A stretch of DNA of 64,000 nucleotides, taken from Clavaria fumosa (lineage: Eukaryota; Basidiomycota; Agaricomycetes; Agaricales; Clavariaceae). The notes below the pieces were generated by a model. That model did not search any database. It was not told the origin of the DNA and saw nothing but the letters and a program-made list of their open reading frames with translations. The stretch lies in contig OX637802.1 of assembly GCA_951802425.1 (NCBI GenBank), positions 744,001 to 808,000 on the forward strand, written 5' to 3'. Below, in pieces: positions 1-12,155 of this stretch. Made by a program: the position numbers and the translations under genes. How positions within the stretch are numbered: position 1 is the first letter of the stretch; every line of letters starts with the position of its first letter.

Positions 1-218
1 TAGCGTTGTGCGTGACGCGCGCCACAAACGGCTCAAGACAGAGATGGGGACGGGGACGGGGACGGAGCCGCGCGGTGCTGGCGGGGGGGATACATCCCGG
101 ATGGAGTCTCTCGGGAACGGGCATGGAGGTTTGGGTGATCCAGCGGTTGTGTGGAGCGGCGAGGTGGCCGTTAAGGACGAACCGGTCGAGGTGGGGTTGG
201 GGGTGGGGCCTCGACGCG

Positions 219-249
<31 letters not shown>

Positions 250-424
250 GCTGCCTAAGCTGAGAGGCTTTGAGCTCAACTTTGAGCTGAAGGGGCCGCC
301 GCCGCCTCCGCTTACTTTGCAGATGGTGACGGATATTATTTTGCGTGCGGGGAGGGCGAGACATGCGCAAGGGAAACGGGAAAGTGCTGAAGGTGTTGGT
401 CGGAATGGTGTGCCCGCAAGATGA
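1..424 (+). CDS. Possible 3' end of a gene entering from the left (unrecognised)
   Basis: An open frame runs to a stop at 422-424. It encodes a Gly/Thr-rich, low-complexity stretch, a run of threonines from the ACG repeat, and then a more ordinary tail (LRGFELNFELKGPPPPPL, then LTLQMVTDIILRAGRARH). The tail looks like real protein; the first half may only be open because it is GC-rich and repetitive. No family is recognised. It could be the last exon of a gene that starts outside the window, or chance. The start codon at position 8 is not claimed as the true start. Confidence 0.25.
221..247. repeat. (ACG)9 microsatellite
   Basis: Nine perfect ACG units. In the open frame that crosses it they encode consecutive threonines. 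A trinucleotide repeat in a possible coding region keeps the frame when it changes length. Confidence 0.9.
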
Positions 425-984
425 GCCAGAAAGTCGGGGTGTTACTCAATAATGCCGTCTACGTTACGGCAGTCATCAAATCCAACTGTTTCGCCTCAAC
501 GTGGGCGATACGACGATAGTGAATCCACCTTGGTGTGTGTAGTACTAACCTGAGACTCCGGGGTGACTGCTTCACTACTCCTTCATTACCTGTAATACTT
601 GAGCATTAATGGATTGGATGGTCCAAGGAAATACAAATGCGCAGCACTGCGGACATAGCCACCTACCGTGATCGCAGCTCGCATACCCTGCCGTAATCGC
701 CCACATTGCCATCTTTCCACAACGGGCAAGAAAGTTGGGGGATGCCTTATCCCCAGTGCAGCTTGGTGCTGCTGCGGAAAGATTTCCCTGCGAATCATCT
801 GCATCCAGTATGGTGGTCATCAATGCTCTCCCCGCGGCTCGTTGGCACCACATGGCGGCTACGGCACCCGTTGCCCGTGTTCTGACATTTTCTTGATTTA
901 TTTTCCTATCCCCGGGTCGTTTTAAAGCGAGGCTTTACAATCCGTCTGAGCAACACCAAGCCATTCTCCCCAGGTGGAATCGTC
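425..984. other. Intergenic, upstream of the RTA1-like gene
   Basis: No open frame here has protein-like composition. The last few hundred bases would hold the promoter of the downstream + strand gene. No clear TATA box or other site stands out. Confidence 0.5.
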
Positions 985-2406
985 ATGTTCCTTGACCAAC
1001 TGAATACGACAAGTATGCCATATCTGTTGTCGGGGTGGCCTTTGGCTGACTGCTTTTTATCTCTTATTTTGCTTGCGATAGTTGCGAGCCCTATCCTGGC
1101 AGCACGGGACAATCAAGACACGCAGTATGGCTACGTTCCCACTCAATATGTGTGCGCCCTCTTCGTTGCCCTTTACGGACTCTCAACGCGTTGCGTCTTT
1201 CCAAACTTCGATCGCAAAGGACGTTGGCTCACTCCACCCTGTTGCAGTGCTCCATTTCGGTCAAGCAATTAGCAGCCGCCTCTGGTTCATGATTCCTACT
1301 GCAGGCTTCGGGGGAATTCTGGAGTGCCTGGGGTGGAGCGGCAGGTTGTGGTCTAGCCACAACCCTGTCCTCCGCACTCCGTTCTTGATTCAGTATGTCC
1401 GAGTTGCGCTCAAAGACCGTATTTTAAGCCCGGAGCACTGCAGAATTACGAGTTGCATCATCGGTCCGACGCCCCTCCTAGCAGCCAACTTCGTGATCCT
1501 CGGCATCATCATTGACCGGTTTGGTGGGCACTACTCTAGGCTGCCAGCGAAGTGGTGTGCGTTCTTTTTGTTTTTTCGTTACTGCGTTTTACCAATTACA
1601 TCTGCTGACCTTGCGTGTCCCATGCAGATACTATTATCTTTTGTACGTGCGACGTCATCGCGCTGGTGGTGCAAGGCACTGGAGGCGGACTCGCCTCAAC
1701 TGCTAACACTTTCGCCGACGCGCAAAGGGCAAGCACACCAACAGCCCACACAGTCGATATTTTGCTGATTCTTCTCTAGGGCGGTCGTATTGTCCTCGGC
1801 GGCATCGTGTTCCAGCTGGGTGAAGCTTCTCTTTGGACAGTGTGACATTGTATTTCGGATCTAACAACACCCGCACCTCTGCTAGGCGTCATCATCACGT
1901 ACTCGGCTTTCGCGGCGGAGTTCCTGGTTCGCCATCACTACGACCGTCCAGTTCGCGGCAAATCTGGGGCTGAGCTGGTTTCGGAACGTCCGATTGGCCC
2001 GAAAGTGAAGGCCATGCTGTGTGCGTTGGCTTTCAACACGCTGTGTCTCTTTATCCGGTGAGTCCTCGATCACTTCCGACGCTGCGAAAAGTCCTCATTA
2101 TCTGTCTCAGAGCTGTGTATCGGACGATCGAGCTCTCTGATGGGTGGCAAGGCAGGATCATCAAGACCCAGGTGTACTTCAGTATGCCCCGAACCACCTT
2201 CCCCTCCGCTCGCATTCTTTGACGTATAATTATTTTCAGATGTGCTCGATGGAGGAATGATCACCCTCGCCATATACACGCTGAATTTCTTCCATCCTGG
2301 TCGCCTCCTCGGACCCTTCCGACGGACGAGCCGGGCTGTAGACTTGGGAGATTCCAGCGGATCAGTCTTGTTCAAAGATAAAGTAACGCCGCAGCCCTCC
2401 AAGTGA
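985..2406 (+). CDS. RTA1-like seven-transmembrane protein (lipid-translocating exporter family)
   Basis: Exons: 985-1189, 1248-1392, 1444-1556, 1628-1728, 1780-1819, 1886-2057, 2111-2181, 2240-2406. The spliced protein carries the RTA1 signature in order: YGYVPT, LYGLSTLLHFGQAI, GFGGILECLGWSGRLWSS, QITSCIIGPTPLLAANFV, YSRLPAKWY, IIFCTCDVIALVVQGTGGG, GGIVFQLG, a HYDRP loop, and NVLDGGMITLAIYTLNFFHP at the last helix. A hydrophobic N-terminus ending ...VASPILAA may be a signal peptide. Family members are fungal membrane proteins tied to lipid flipping and resistance to membrane-active compounds (family knowledge; substrate unknown here). Intron 4 (1729-1779) has a GC donor, AGG|GCAAGC. The hydrophilic C-terminal tail after RLLGPF is probably cytosolic. 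No defect is seen. Confidence 0.9.
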
Positions 2407-2923
2407 ATTGCATAGCGTAGACGCGAGGGTCCGGACTTTCCGCTTGTTGTTGACCTTCGTTGCTTATCCCAAAAGTTTGTCTTTGCACACAGCAACATTG
2501 CTGTACCTGCAGGTATATCATTAGCATCTCTTGGCGTAGTATCAGCACTTTGTAAATATTGGCCTCGTGCATATTGGGGTACTGGATTAAAATTTAATCG
2601 CTTAGTACCTAATGTCAACAGACTCCGTGACAGCAGTCATCCCCACGCTCCACCCCGGTCCAGACACTACGAAGCAGAGCAGCGCTATACCGTGATCTTG
2701 AAGAGAGACGGCTTGATCAGGTTGGCTCTGGCAAAATGCTGTGCCATAGTTTGCAAACACGTGATCGCGACGCGTGCTCCAAGGTTCACTTTTTGACCAC
2801 TGCTCACGGCTCATACCAACAACGGTACAACCTACGCAGTACACAGGCCCTGCGAACCTCCAGTTTGCTTTTGAATAACCTTTGGCGCGTTACTCACTGC
2901 TTTCACGACACCTCGACCGTACA
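2407..2923. promoter_or_regulatory. Intergenic region, presumed chitin synthase promoter
   Basis: 517 bp between the RTA1-like stop and the chitin synthase ATG, with no supported gene. It must contain the chitin synthase promoter and the RTA1 terminator. No specific sites are assigned. Confidence 0.4.
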
Positions 2924-5900
2924 ATGGCTGCTCACCGCAAACCGGTCCCACGCATGAACACCCCGGACGGGGAAGCACTTCAGGAAAGCCCCCAGCGGCT
3001 TCCGCAATATGCTGGCGCGCAGAAACAACTCCCTCCTAGCCCCGCCATTCCTCGGTACAGCCTTAGCGATGCTCCAGTCCTGCCGAACCAGACGTCGTCC
3101 TTGGGCGTTGGGGAACCAATTGACCCTATCGGCAATGCGGTCGACCAGTTGCTAAACAAGCGCCGTTCCGCGAAGTTTGATCGACAGTATGAACAAGATG
3201 GGCTCGCTGCTGGAAGCGGAGCAATACCAGCGTCGAAGCACGATTCGGCTACCACGTTCGTTGACGAACCGGGACACTATTACGATGGCGAGGACGATAG
3301 CTATCAGGCCCTCGACGACGACGAGGATGGTGAGGATGGCGAGGGTGGCGAGGCATATTATCAACAACACGGGCAACCCGAGGTCGTCGGACACGAGGAG
3401 CAGCCGCAGTCGGAGTACCGCCCCTACCAGCCTGGCCAATACCTCCCCACCATCATTACAGGCGAAACTCTGCAATTGGACGGCTACTTGTATGCCCAAC
3501 CACAGTATGCGCAATCCCACTCCCGACCCCCTTCCCGCGCGGGCACCGCCCAGTCCCATGTGCAGCCCGACCCGCGCACGAGCCTCCACGCGCCCTCGGA
3601 CATCAGCCTCCTCCCGCCAAGCATGATGGGACCTCCACTGGACCACTTCGGCCACGACGTTGAGGCCTACGCCTCGGGCAACTACTCGCGCTCCTCGTTT
3701 CACCCGCCACCACGCTCGCGCTCGCGCTCACCGTCGCCTGCTGTTGATACCGAGGACTACCAGGTGGTGGGTCACGAGAGCGTGCACTTCATTGGTCACC
3801 GGACGCATCCAGGACCGGAGCACGAGAGCGTGTACGGCTTGGAAAAGCAGCCGCATGACCAGGGCGATCATTTCCTGCCGCAATATCACTATGGACAGAA
3901 CATGGAGTATACCAACGAAAAGGACATCGCTACACAGGACCAATACCACGAGTTTGAGGCACCCCTTGAAGAGACACAGCACTTTGGTCCTGCGCCAATC
4001 GGACGCGTTCTCCGCCGGCACAAGACGAAGAAGCGTGTGCAGCTCAGGAACGGCAATCTCGTTGTCGATCTAAATGTCCCGCCGAAACTTGTCCTCCCGA
4101 GGAAAGGCATACCAGAAATGATGCAGACACGGTACACGGCGATTACATGCGACCCAGACGAATTCGAGGCCAAAGGATTTTTCTTGAGACAGAACGAGAA
4201 TGGCAGGAAGACGGAACTCTTCATTGTCATCACGATGTATAATGTGAGTTTCAAAGCAGCTGGGTTTCAGTCGCATGGCTTGATGCTTTTCATGCAGGAG
4301 GATGAGATCGCGCTCTGTCGTACGCTGTATGGCGTCATGCGGAATATTTCGCATTTATGCTCGCGCAAGGCGTCACAAACATGGGGTCCGGATGCTTGGA
4401 AGAAGGTAGGGTTCTAATAAGCGAGCTGATACGAGTATTGACGATCGCCTGAATGGCAGGTCGTCGTTTGCATTGTTGCCGATGGCCGGAAGAAGGTGCA
4501 CCCCCGCGTCCTTGACTGTCTTACCCTCCTTGGCGTTTTCCAAGCCGGTGATCACATGAAGAACTTGGTCAACAATAAAGAAGTTACCGCGCACTTGTTC
4601 GAGTACACGACTTCTTTCGCCCTGGATCCAAATCTGCACTTCAAATATCCAGACAAAGGCATTGTGCCGACCCAGATTATGTTCTGCATCAAGGAGAAGA
4701 ACCAGAAGAAAATCAACAGCCATCGATGGTTCTTCAACGCGTTTGCGCCAATGTTACAGGTACGAGAAGAGTGAGGCATTTGTCTTGTCATCTGACGTTG
4801 TGCCTTTTATCATAGCCGAATGTCTGTGTTCTACTCGACGTTGGGACTCGCCCAGGGAATTCCAGTATATATCGACTATGGAAGGTCTTTGACCTTAATT
4901 CGAATGTCGGAGGGGCTTGCGGCCAGATTGCTGCATACAAGGGGAAGCGGTGGAAACTCTTATTGAATCCGCTCGGTGAGTCCCATTAGACACGGCTTGC
5001 GCTTCACGCCTCACCTTCCACACAGTGGCGGCACAAAATTTCGAGTACAAGATGAGTTGCATCCTTGATAAGCCAACAGAGAGTCTGTTTGGTTATATCA
5101 GCGTACTGGTGCGTATTCTCGTGGTCATTCACCAACCTCTATTGACAAATACATGGAAGCCCGGTGCTTTCTCTGCGTATCGGTAAGGCCTTGGCTCGCT
5201 AAGGTTTCGGGGAAGATCTGATAATCGTTGCGCAAAGATACATTGCCCTGCAAAACGATAAGAAAACGGGCCGCGGACCACTAGCATCCTACTTCAAGGG
5301 AGAGGTCTTGCATGGCCGAGACACAGACATATTCACATCGAACATGTGTACGTACTTTGCTTAAAATGTCAATTTGATGCTCATTCAAAGTTGTAGACCT
5401 TGCCGAGGACGTGCGTTTTCATCTCTTTTTCGGTCTCTGTATTCTTCACGGATACCTTGGTAATTGCAGCGTATTCTGTGCTTCGAACTCGTGGCGAAAG
5501 CGAACTCTAATTGGTGAGTGTGCACGACCCAGAATTCCTCTCTCTCCCCAATTCCGTCCCCTCTATTTACCCATCTGCCAGGGTACTTAAATACGTCAGA
5601 GGCGCCATTGGCGAGACCGACGTTCCAGAGGCTCTGCCCGAGTTCATTGTCCAGCGGCGGAGATGGCTGAACGGCTCATTCTTTGCTGCTACTTATGCTA
5701 TTGCTCATGTGGGGCAGATCTTGCGGTCAGGACATAGCTTCTCGCGCAAGTGCGTGTTGCTGGTGGAGATGATCTACAACATCATCAACCTGGTGTTTGC
5801 ATGGTTCAGCATTGTGAGTCATATGCTACCATGATTCATTTCTAGGACGACGCTGAGGATGATGACCTAATTTATAGGGAAATTTCTATTTGTTCTTTGC

Positions 5901-7260
5901 AAGTGTTGCGCCTGAGCTTCCGATGAATTTATCTGACCATTGAACCAGGTCATTCTCACATCGTCACTCGAAGACCCTGTTTTTGAGATGACTTGGATCA
6001 AGTATTTCAACTCCATTGCACAGGTATGTCTTTCTTTCTTTTTGAATGGAACATACACTTAACTACTGAATCCGATTAGTACTTCATGGCCTCCGTCATC
6101 GTCGCATGTTTCCTATTCTCCATGGGCAACAAACCCTACGCGTAGCTATCCCAGCGCATTTTCGAGCTTGGGCAATACTTACGTCTTCTCGGTAGATCCA
6201 AATGGAAATACAAACTTACCGCGATCTTCCTTGGGACCCTCATGGTCTATATGATTTACTCATCGATCAAGTGTGCATTGAAGGCGGCGAGTCAGGGTGG
6301 CACCGCTAACAGCATAATGTTACTGAGCGTGATTGTGACATTTGGATGTAAGCCAGACAGATTTCTGCCGGCTCAAGTCCTCACTAGTATGCAGTGTATG
6401 CCTTTGGGAGCTTGTTGGCTTTGGATCCTTGGCACCTTATCACTAGCTTCTTGCCTTACATGCTACTCTCACCGACTTACATCAATATCCTCAATATGTG
6501 AGTCCACGCAACCCATGCTAACGTGCTCTGAACGCACCAATATCTATAGTTATGCGTTTTCCAATCTTGATGACGTGAGATCTCATCCTTGACGCCTGGC
6601 CGCCGTTCTCATATGGGGTCTACTAGATCTCATGGGGCACGAAACAAGATTCTACGGTTGAAACTGACCTTGGCGCCGTTATCCAAGACAGCCACTCTCA
6701 GGTCGATGTTGAGGTGCTTGCGGAGGCCGCTGATATCGACAGCCTGTACGAGGAGGCGGTGTACAACCTCAAGAATCGCATGCCTGCACCCCCAAAGATC
6801 AATACGGTGCTGAGTATACTTGAGAAAGAGCAAGCCGCCAAGGATTATTACGCCAGTGTCCGGACTAACGTGCGTGATGCTGCGCCAATTGTCGTTGTTC
6901 TTCCGCTGACGACGATTGCATTATAGGTGTTGCTCTTGTGGGCTCTGTCCAACGTAAGCTGTTGTATTACAAGTGCACGTCGCCGGGTCTGACACTGCCG
7001 CCGCGCAGGGTGTTCTATTGGCTGGCATACTAGGGGGTGCTCAACCGGACGAAACGTTCAACCCAGATATCCAGTTCAGCAGGACGAAAGTATACTTGAT
7101 TTGTATACTGGCGTTTTCAGCCGTCCAGAACGCTGTCGTACGTCGAATGTCTCGAATGTGCTGCTCTGTGCGCTCGTTACTCACGCCCCTCTGCTTTGCT
7201 CCGTTTCAGAGGTGTCTGGGGTCGACCTTATTTTATATTGCAAGCTTTATTGTGGGGTAA
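2924..7260 (+). CDS. Chitin synthase (GT2 family, class I-III type)
   Basis: Twenty exons: 2924-4243, 4298-4405, 4460-4759, 4816-4975, 5026-5108, 5160-5182, 5238-5347, 5397-5410, 5470-5513, 5582-5813, 5878-5898, 5949-6023, 6080-6141, 6196-6347, 6395-6497, 6550-6574, 6627-6869, 6927-6953, 7009-7137, 7210-7260; 1093 residues. It adds GlcNAc from UDP-GlcNAc to chitin at the plasma membrane. The first ~380 residues are disordered, rich in Pro, Gln, acidic and RS-type sequence. The synthase domain starts near residue 425. Catalytic landmarks are AED at the exon 8/9 join (~705) and QRRRW (~745), followed by C-terminal membrane helices ([37 protein letters not shown]). The start is the first ATG in frame; the frame is open further back only through a TTG. 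Intron 11 (5899-5948) has a GC donor. Two exons are only 14 and 21 nt. The long N-terminus is unusual for division 1 enzymes. Confidence 0.93.
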
Positions 7261-7365
7261 ACGGACAGTGTTACATAGAGTGAGAACCCCGACTATCCTG
7301 TGTAGTACAATTCAGCATCACGACATAGCCAAAATGTCATCATACTGCTCAAAGAACTGGGTGCA

Positions 7366-8705
7366 TTACGAGAAGAGGTAACTATAAAATGACTGTTGCG
7401 AAGCTGGTCGCGGTCGCGGTCGTATGCCGGGACGTGCCCTCCTGTGTTTCAACCGTACGGGCGACGGTGAAGGTGAAGAAGAGGATCGGGGTCGAACCAG
7501 GTTTGTGACGCGAGGCCGTGTACCACTCTCCAGTACGTCGCTTAACGTTGGTTCCGCGTCTGAGTGCAGTTCGTGCAAGGAAAGTGACTCCATGTGACGG
7601 GACAGACCATGCGCCGGTATTTCTTTTGTCTCTTCATCGTCCTCAATGCCCGCATCCGAGACTGTAGTCGGTCGAGGCAATTCAGAGTCCTCCGAGATCG
7701 ACACGAGGGCGTGGACCGTAGCTGCCGAAGGGGATATATCCGAGTCGCAGTCTATATCCGAAGCGGAATCCGAGTGGACGGACGAGTCGAGGTCGGTTAT
7801 CGGTGGTGTGTATAAGCACGCCGAGGCGCGAAAATCAGGACGTGAGACGTTTGGCCGCAGGAGATAGGTCAGGCGTCGAGAATGGACTTCTTTGCCTGCC
7901 AGGGCGACGAATAAGATGAGACAAAGCGGTGGCGCTTAGGTTAGAAGATAAAATGAAAATGCGCACTGTAGCTGACTATCTCATGATACCGGGCGACACA
8001 GTGGACTACGTAGCGCGCGAACGGGTCGTCCGCGATGAACCACACGAGCTGCAGCGGGCTACGTGACACCTCTCTGATGCACTTCGTCTCTCCGATGGTG
8101 GTGAGGCCTTCTTCGTCATCCTCCACTGACACCGGAGTCACCACGTCAGGGTAGAGCACCGTGCCGTCGGTCCACAGCCAGCGGACGAGAACCTCCTCGA
8201 TGTCGCGCACGAGCTGCTCCGCGCGGGCTCCGGCGCGGCGCAGCTCGCGGCGCATGCCTCGCAGGCTGAGCGAGAACCGCCCGGCATTGGCAGAGCTCGG
8301 GTCGCGCGCCGGCGCGGCGAGTGATGGGACGTGCGTGCTGCGAGAGAGGTACGTGGGCAGCGGCTGTGGAAAGGTACTGCGGGTCGTCGGGGGCGGAGCA
8401 GTGTGGTCCGCCTTCGTAGCGGCTACGATGTGGGGGTTGCCGTAGAATCGAGCTGCAGGCAACTAGGCGTCGGAGAGGGTCTATTCTACGGAGCTGCAAG
8501 CGCAGTAGAACGCACAATTCTCCTTGCGGCGGATCCATCGCTTGCCTTCGTTGTCATCTCTTTTCCCACTGAGGTAAACAGGAGCGCTGGGCACGCAGTT
8601 GGAGTCGTCGCGCAAGTAAGCCAATTTATGAGAGATGCCAGGATTTCTGAGGACGGCAGGGAAGGACAGAGGGACAGGGCCGACGTCGTTGGTTGCATCG
8701 GCCAT
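7366..8705 (-). CDS. R3H domain protein with R3H-associated N-terminal domain
   Basis: Exons (minus strand): 8705-8516, 8452-7967, 7895-7366; 401 residues. The N-terminal half fits the R3H-associated domain of fungi: KRDDNEGKRWIRRKEN, RFYGNPHIVAATK, FPQPLPTYLSR, RDPSSANAGRFSLSLRGMRR. Near the end of exon 2, FARYVVHCVARYHEIVSYS contains the R-x-x-x-H motif of a compact R3H fold, which binds single-stranded nucleic acid. The last ~150 residues are disordered and acidic, then Ser/Pro/Arg-rich. The join YHEIVSYS|KEVHSRRLTYLLRPN reads naturally. It ends 105 bp from the convergent chitin synthase stop. The molecular role is not known to me. Confidence 0.75.
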
Positions 8706-8806
8706 GGTAACTAAGCGCAAGTGTTGTATCGTGACAATTACAGTGCTGGTCGCCGTGGCAGATGAAGTGCTGGTGAGCACGGACACATCCACGGCGAAGA
8801 GAGCTA

Positions 8807-9550
8807 TCAACTTGGATCTTCCACCTTCTTCTCCACCTTCCTCGCTCTCGTTTTGATGGGTATAATCCCTGGGTCGTATATCTCACCAAGACCAACGTCA
8901 ACTTTCTTCTTCGTCAACTTCCACGACCGGTCAGCGTCATCCTCTTCCCTTTGTCTCTTCACACCGGCCACAACATCCTCAGTAGGAGTGTGAGTTTCCT
9001 CTGCCTCTTTCTTGAGGTCCGGGTTAGGTGGGGATGCGGGCTCAACAACTTCCCACTCGCCAACCACACCCTGTGTGCGACGACGCTCAACTACAGTCTT
9101 CTGGCGCTCCGCATCCGGATCCGTGTATCCCAAAGACTGTGCAGTTGAGTAGTTCACGTACGGGTCACTGGGCCTGGAAGGCCCAGATGTCGATGTTGAA
9201 GTCGGTGTCTTCGGCGAGGAGGTGCTAGGTGCTGTTGCCTTTGCATAGCCTGCACTGAGATCGTTTGCGTACGCCGCTTGGGCTGCCTACCGGTAATAGT
9301 GAAGTGAACCGACCAGAATGTACAGTGTCGGCAGACTCACGCGTTCTACTCGCTCCATTTCGCGCATCTCCTGCTTGTGTTCCTTGTTTCTCCTTTCGCC
9401 TTCCTTGAACACTGACCGCATGTATCTTTCCATGTTTCCCTTATGCCGCAGTCCGCTTTCATGCTGTTGTCTTGAAGGAGCATTGTCTGCGATGTAAGTC
9501 TCGCAAGCCCGGCACCAGTACTTTTTGTTTGCGACCCAATAGTCAGTCAT
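8807..9550 (-). CDS. WBP4/FBP21-like U1-type zinc finger protein (pre-mRNA splicing)
   Basis: Exons (minus strand): 9550-9341 and 9286-8807; 229 residues. The N-terminus MTDYWVANKKYWCRACETYI has the U1-type (matrin) C2H2 zinc finger, with C13, C16, H30 and H36 as ligands, followed by a charged helix (KEGERRNKEHKQEMREMERV) typical of WBP4. WBP4/FBP21 joins the spliceosome before its first catalytic step (family knowledge). Human WBP4 has WW domains. None is visible here; instead there is a Ser/Thr/Pro linker, STAQSLGYTDPDAERQ, and a basic nuclear tail (KVDVGLGEIYDPG, KTRARKVEKK). The ATG lies 63 bp after the SWS1 stop on the same strand. Single intron 9287-9340, GT-AG. Confidence 0.85.
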
Positions 9551-9613
9551 AGGTTGGCCAAAGATGTTCGAAGTAAAGAGAGAGGTGTGACGAAAACAGA
9601 GGTACACGTGACA

Positions 9614-10215
9614 CTACAATTTCTTAAAGGCTAACGCAGAGATTGCAACCAGCTCATCAACTGATATCTGTCTCTGGACACATTTCCCTAGTCGTTCAGC
9701 CAGCCGAGTGGCCAAAAGATGCTTGCACTACAAAGCCAGATGTAAAGTGTTAGCCATGATTGACATTCCGTAATTACGCACCATGAGATGAGAATTGGTC
9801 ATGAGGACAGCGTACACGAAGGCGGGGCATGTGCAGTACATAGACCTTTTTGCAGAGGAAAGTGTGAGGTACGGGAAGACCGTGTAAGTCGCGGTTGAGC
9901 CGAGGACTCGATGGCAACTCCTATAGCCTGGTGTGATGCATTCGATGACTGGACTCGGACAGGCGTTGGATTGTGATGAGCACGAGAATAACTAGAACAG
10001 GGAGTGTCGAACTCACCACTACTACGGTCGACCAAGTCCAGTGCGGCTAGAAGTAGCGACTCGGGAAACACAATACTCAATTGGTGCAAGCAGTCCGCCG
10101 ACACTGGATATCAACTCAGTCAATGCGACGGTGCCAGACTTGACGCACAGTCGCCGGGCTGTATGGACGCAATCACGGCATCGGCGACGTCGAGGAGTGT
10201 CGCAAAAGAGGGCAT
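9614..10215 (-). CDS. SWS1/ZSWIM7-like SWIM zinc finger protein (Shu complex, recombination)
   Basis: Exons (minus strand): 10215-10149, 10103-10017, 9948-9782, 9727-9614; 144 residues. The SWIM signature C-x-C-x(n)-C-x-H is complete: C90 and C92 in YCTCPAF, then C108 and H110 across the last intron (HLM|CKHLLATRLAERLG). Upstream, FPESLLLAALDLVDRSS and RVLGSTATYTVFP match the conserved N-terminal part of SWS1 orthologues. In yeasts and animals SWS1 partners a RAD51 paralogue-like SWSAP1/Rlp1/Psy3 protein and promotes RAD51 filament function (family knowledge). The length is close to ZSWIM7 (~140 residues). It is easily missed because no exon exceeds 170 nt. It shares a short divergent promoter with TRM11. 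Confidence 0.88.
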
Positions 10216-10306
10216 TTGCGAGTCCGTGTGTGGCAACTCACTGGAGCACAAACATCGCGTGCAAGGTGGCTGTCCTCGCGCGCCGCGCCGCGCAACTTCG
10301 GAAAGA
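10216..10306. promoter_or_regulatory. Bidirectional promoter, SWS1 / TRM11
   Basis: Only 91 bp separate the two divergent ATG codons (10215 minus, 10307 plus). Both 5' UTRs and core promoters must lie here or overlap the neighbouring first exons. It is GC-rich (gcgcgccgcgccgcgc near 10279), with no TATA box. Confidence 0.6.
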
Positions 10307-12155
10307 ATGCAATTTCTATTCATTTTTGCGCAGGCCCATCTAGATTTTCGCATTCCTGAAATTCAGTCGGTTGCGGAGCTCCATGGCTTTACTGTAACAC
10401 TGCCCAGAAAAGACATCGATGGCCCATTCATGGTCGCTGGCCTGGATGAAGTCGAACACGCGAGGATTCTAGCCAGCCGATGTGTGCTAATAAAGTGGGT
10501 GCGGAAATGTTCTTAGACATGAGCAACCATGTAACGTGCGGTGGTACAGGTCTGTTTATGAATTTTATGCCCAAGGCTCGAGTTACGAAGAGATGCACGC
10601 CCGCAACCGGGAAAACCAATCAAAATGGGCACCATACGCGCCGGACACTTCGTTCAAATTCATTGTGAAGGCGTACAATCATGGGGTATCTCAGCCTAGA
10701 CAACATCAAATTGTCGAAGGCTTTTCGTATATGAACTTGTCAGGAGACATCGACATGGCCAATCCTCAAGTTATCTGGGGTTGCTTTGAAGAATGTAAAC
10801 CAAATTCCTTTACGTTGGGTGGCGTCATGTTCGACTTGTACTTCCACATAGATCCAGAGCTCCGTGGTCAACTATATGGACGGAACCTCGCTGGAGATTT
10901 CAAACAAGTTTACTTTGGAAAGTTGGTATGTCTCCCTCTGCTCAGGAGTTGCAGCATGTAACCCAAGGAACCCAGGTTGCCGAGGGCTCGGCGCGTTCTC
11001 TGATTGGCAAATTCGACGTCAAAAAGCGCGCGTTCTATGGAAACACCTCTATGGAAGCTGAGATCTCTCTGCTGATGGCCAATCAAACACTGGTGAGCTA
11101 TCTTCAACCCTGCAAAGCTTATACTGTTACTGGTTTTTGCTTAGGCCGCTCCTGGTAAGTTGATCTACGATCCGTTCATGGGCTCGGGTAGCACAGCATA
11201 CGTACGCGAGACCGCCTTTCTTGAAACCAGGAACATTGACCCCCGTAACATAGACGACCGCACATTTCGGAGCCCTGGTGTTCGGTTCCGACATCGATGG
11301 TCGGCAAATGCGGGGCAAAGGTCAGATACAATTGTCCGATGCACATTGTTCAACTAACCCTGGCTGGGATTCTAGGAAAACCGCCAGGGATAATTCGCGC
11401 TGCGACGCAATACGGCGTCGCACAACGGATCATTGATCTCTGCACATTTGATGTGACGCACAATCCTTGGAGGTGCGGTGGCCTCTTCGACGCTATCGTC
11501 ACCGATCCGCCGTGTGAGCGCACTCCCAATTTGCCCTTCTCTCGTCACGGCTCAATTTGCCATTGAGAAGACGGCGTCCGAGCCGGAGCAAAGCGTCTTG
11601 GTAGAAGAAAAGAGCGGAAGAACCCGTTGCCTCAAGTGCGTCCGTGCGTGATTCTTCTTAGTCCCTCCATTTTCCTCTGTACTGAACACACCAAATGTTC
11701 AGCGCGAACTTGCCTTACATCCCACCCACTAAGCCCTACGAATTTGCAGACCTGGCGCGCGATCTCGTGCTTCTCGCTCGCTATTTGCTGAAGCCGCGCG
11801 GGCGTCTGGTGTTCTTCCTCCCAACGGTGACTGATGAATACGAAGACATTGATGTGCAGACGCTGCTGTGCGAGAATATGGAAGTCATTGCCAATTCGCT
11901 GCAGGACTTTGGTTCCTGGGGACGCCGTGTAAGCGTTTGCGTTGAGGAGACCGCCACACCGCACGGTGCCCATTTTGACTTCGTCATTGTCAGCTCATTA
12001 CTATCCAGAAAACAACAAGCTCGGGCTACGCCAAACCGTCATTCGACTTGATCGTTGAAGAGAACCATAACCCGGCGCATAGGAACTTTAGAGAAAAATA
12101 TTTTCAAGGGTTCCAGCACACCCAGGAGGCTGTTGCTCAGCCGCAGAGGTTATAA
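10307..12155 (+). CDS. TRM11: TRM11-like tRNA (guanine-10-N2) methyltransferase catalytic subunit
   Basis: Exons: 10307-10494, 10550-10925, 10976-11092, 11145-11201, 11254-11320, 11376-11513, 11571-11643, 11703-11928, 12009-12155; 462 residues. It makes m2G10 in tRNA with SAM, normally with the zinc-knuckle partner TRM112. The N-terminus MQFLFIFAQAHLDFRIPEI is the usual TRM11 start. The Rossmann domain shows motif I (YDPFMGSGST, ~234-243), a second acidic strand (VFGSDIDGRQMRGK) and motif IV DPPYGVRAGAKRLGRR (~312-327), whose DPPYG is the catalytic loop. The C-terminus NFREKYFQGFQ is conserved. The exon 7 donor is placed at 11644 (CC|GTGCGTGA), because the earlier GT at 11636 breaks the frame. 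No defect is seen. Confidence 0.92.

Noticed and set aside
2882..2923. Extended chitin synthase start reading MARYSLLSRHL
   Set aside because: It begins at a TTG. The first in-frame ATG is 2924, so the extension is not supported.
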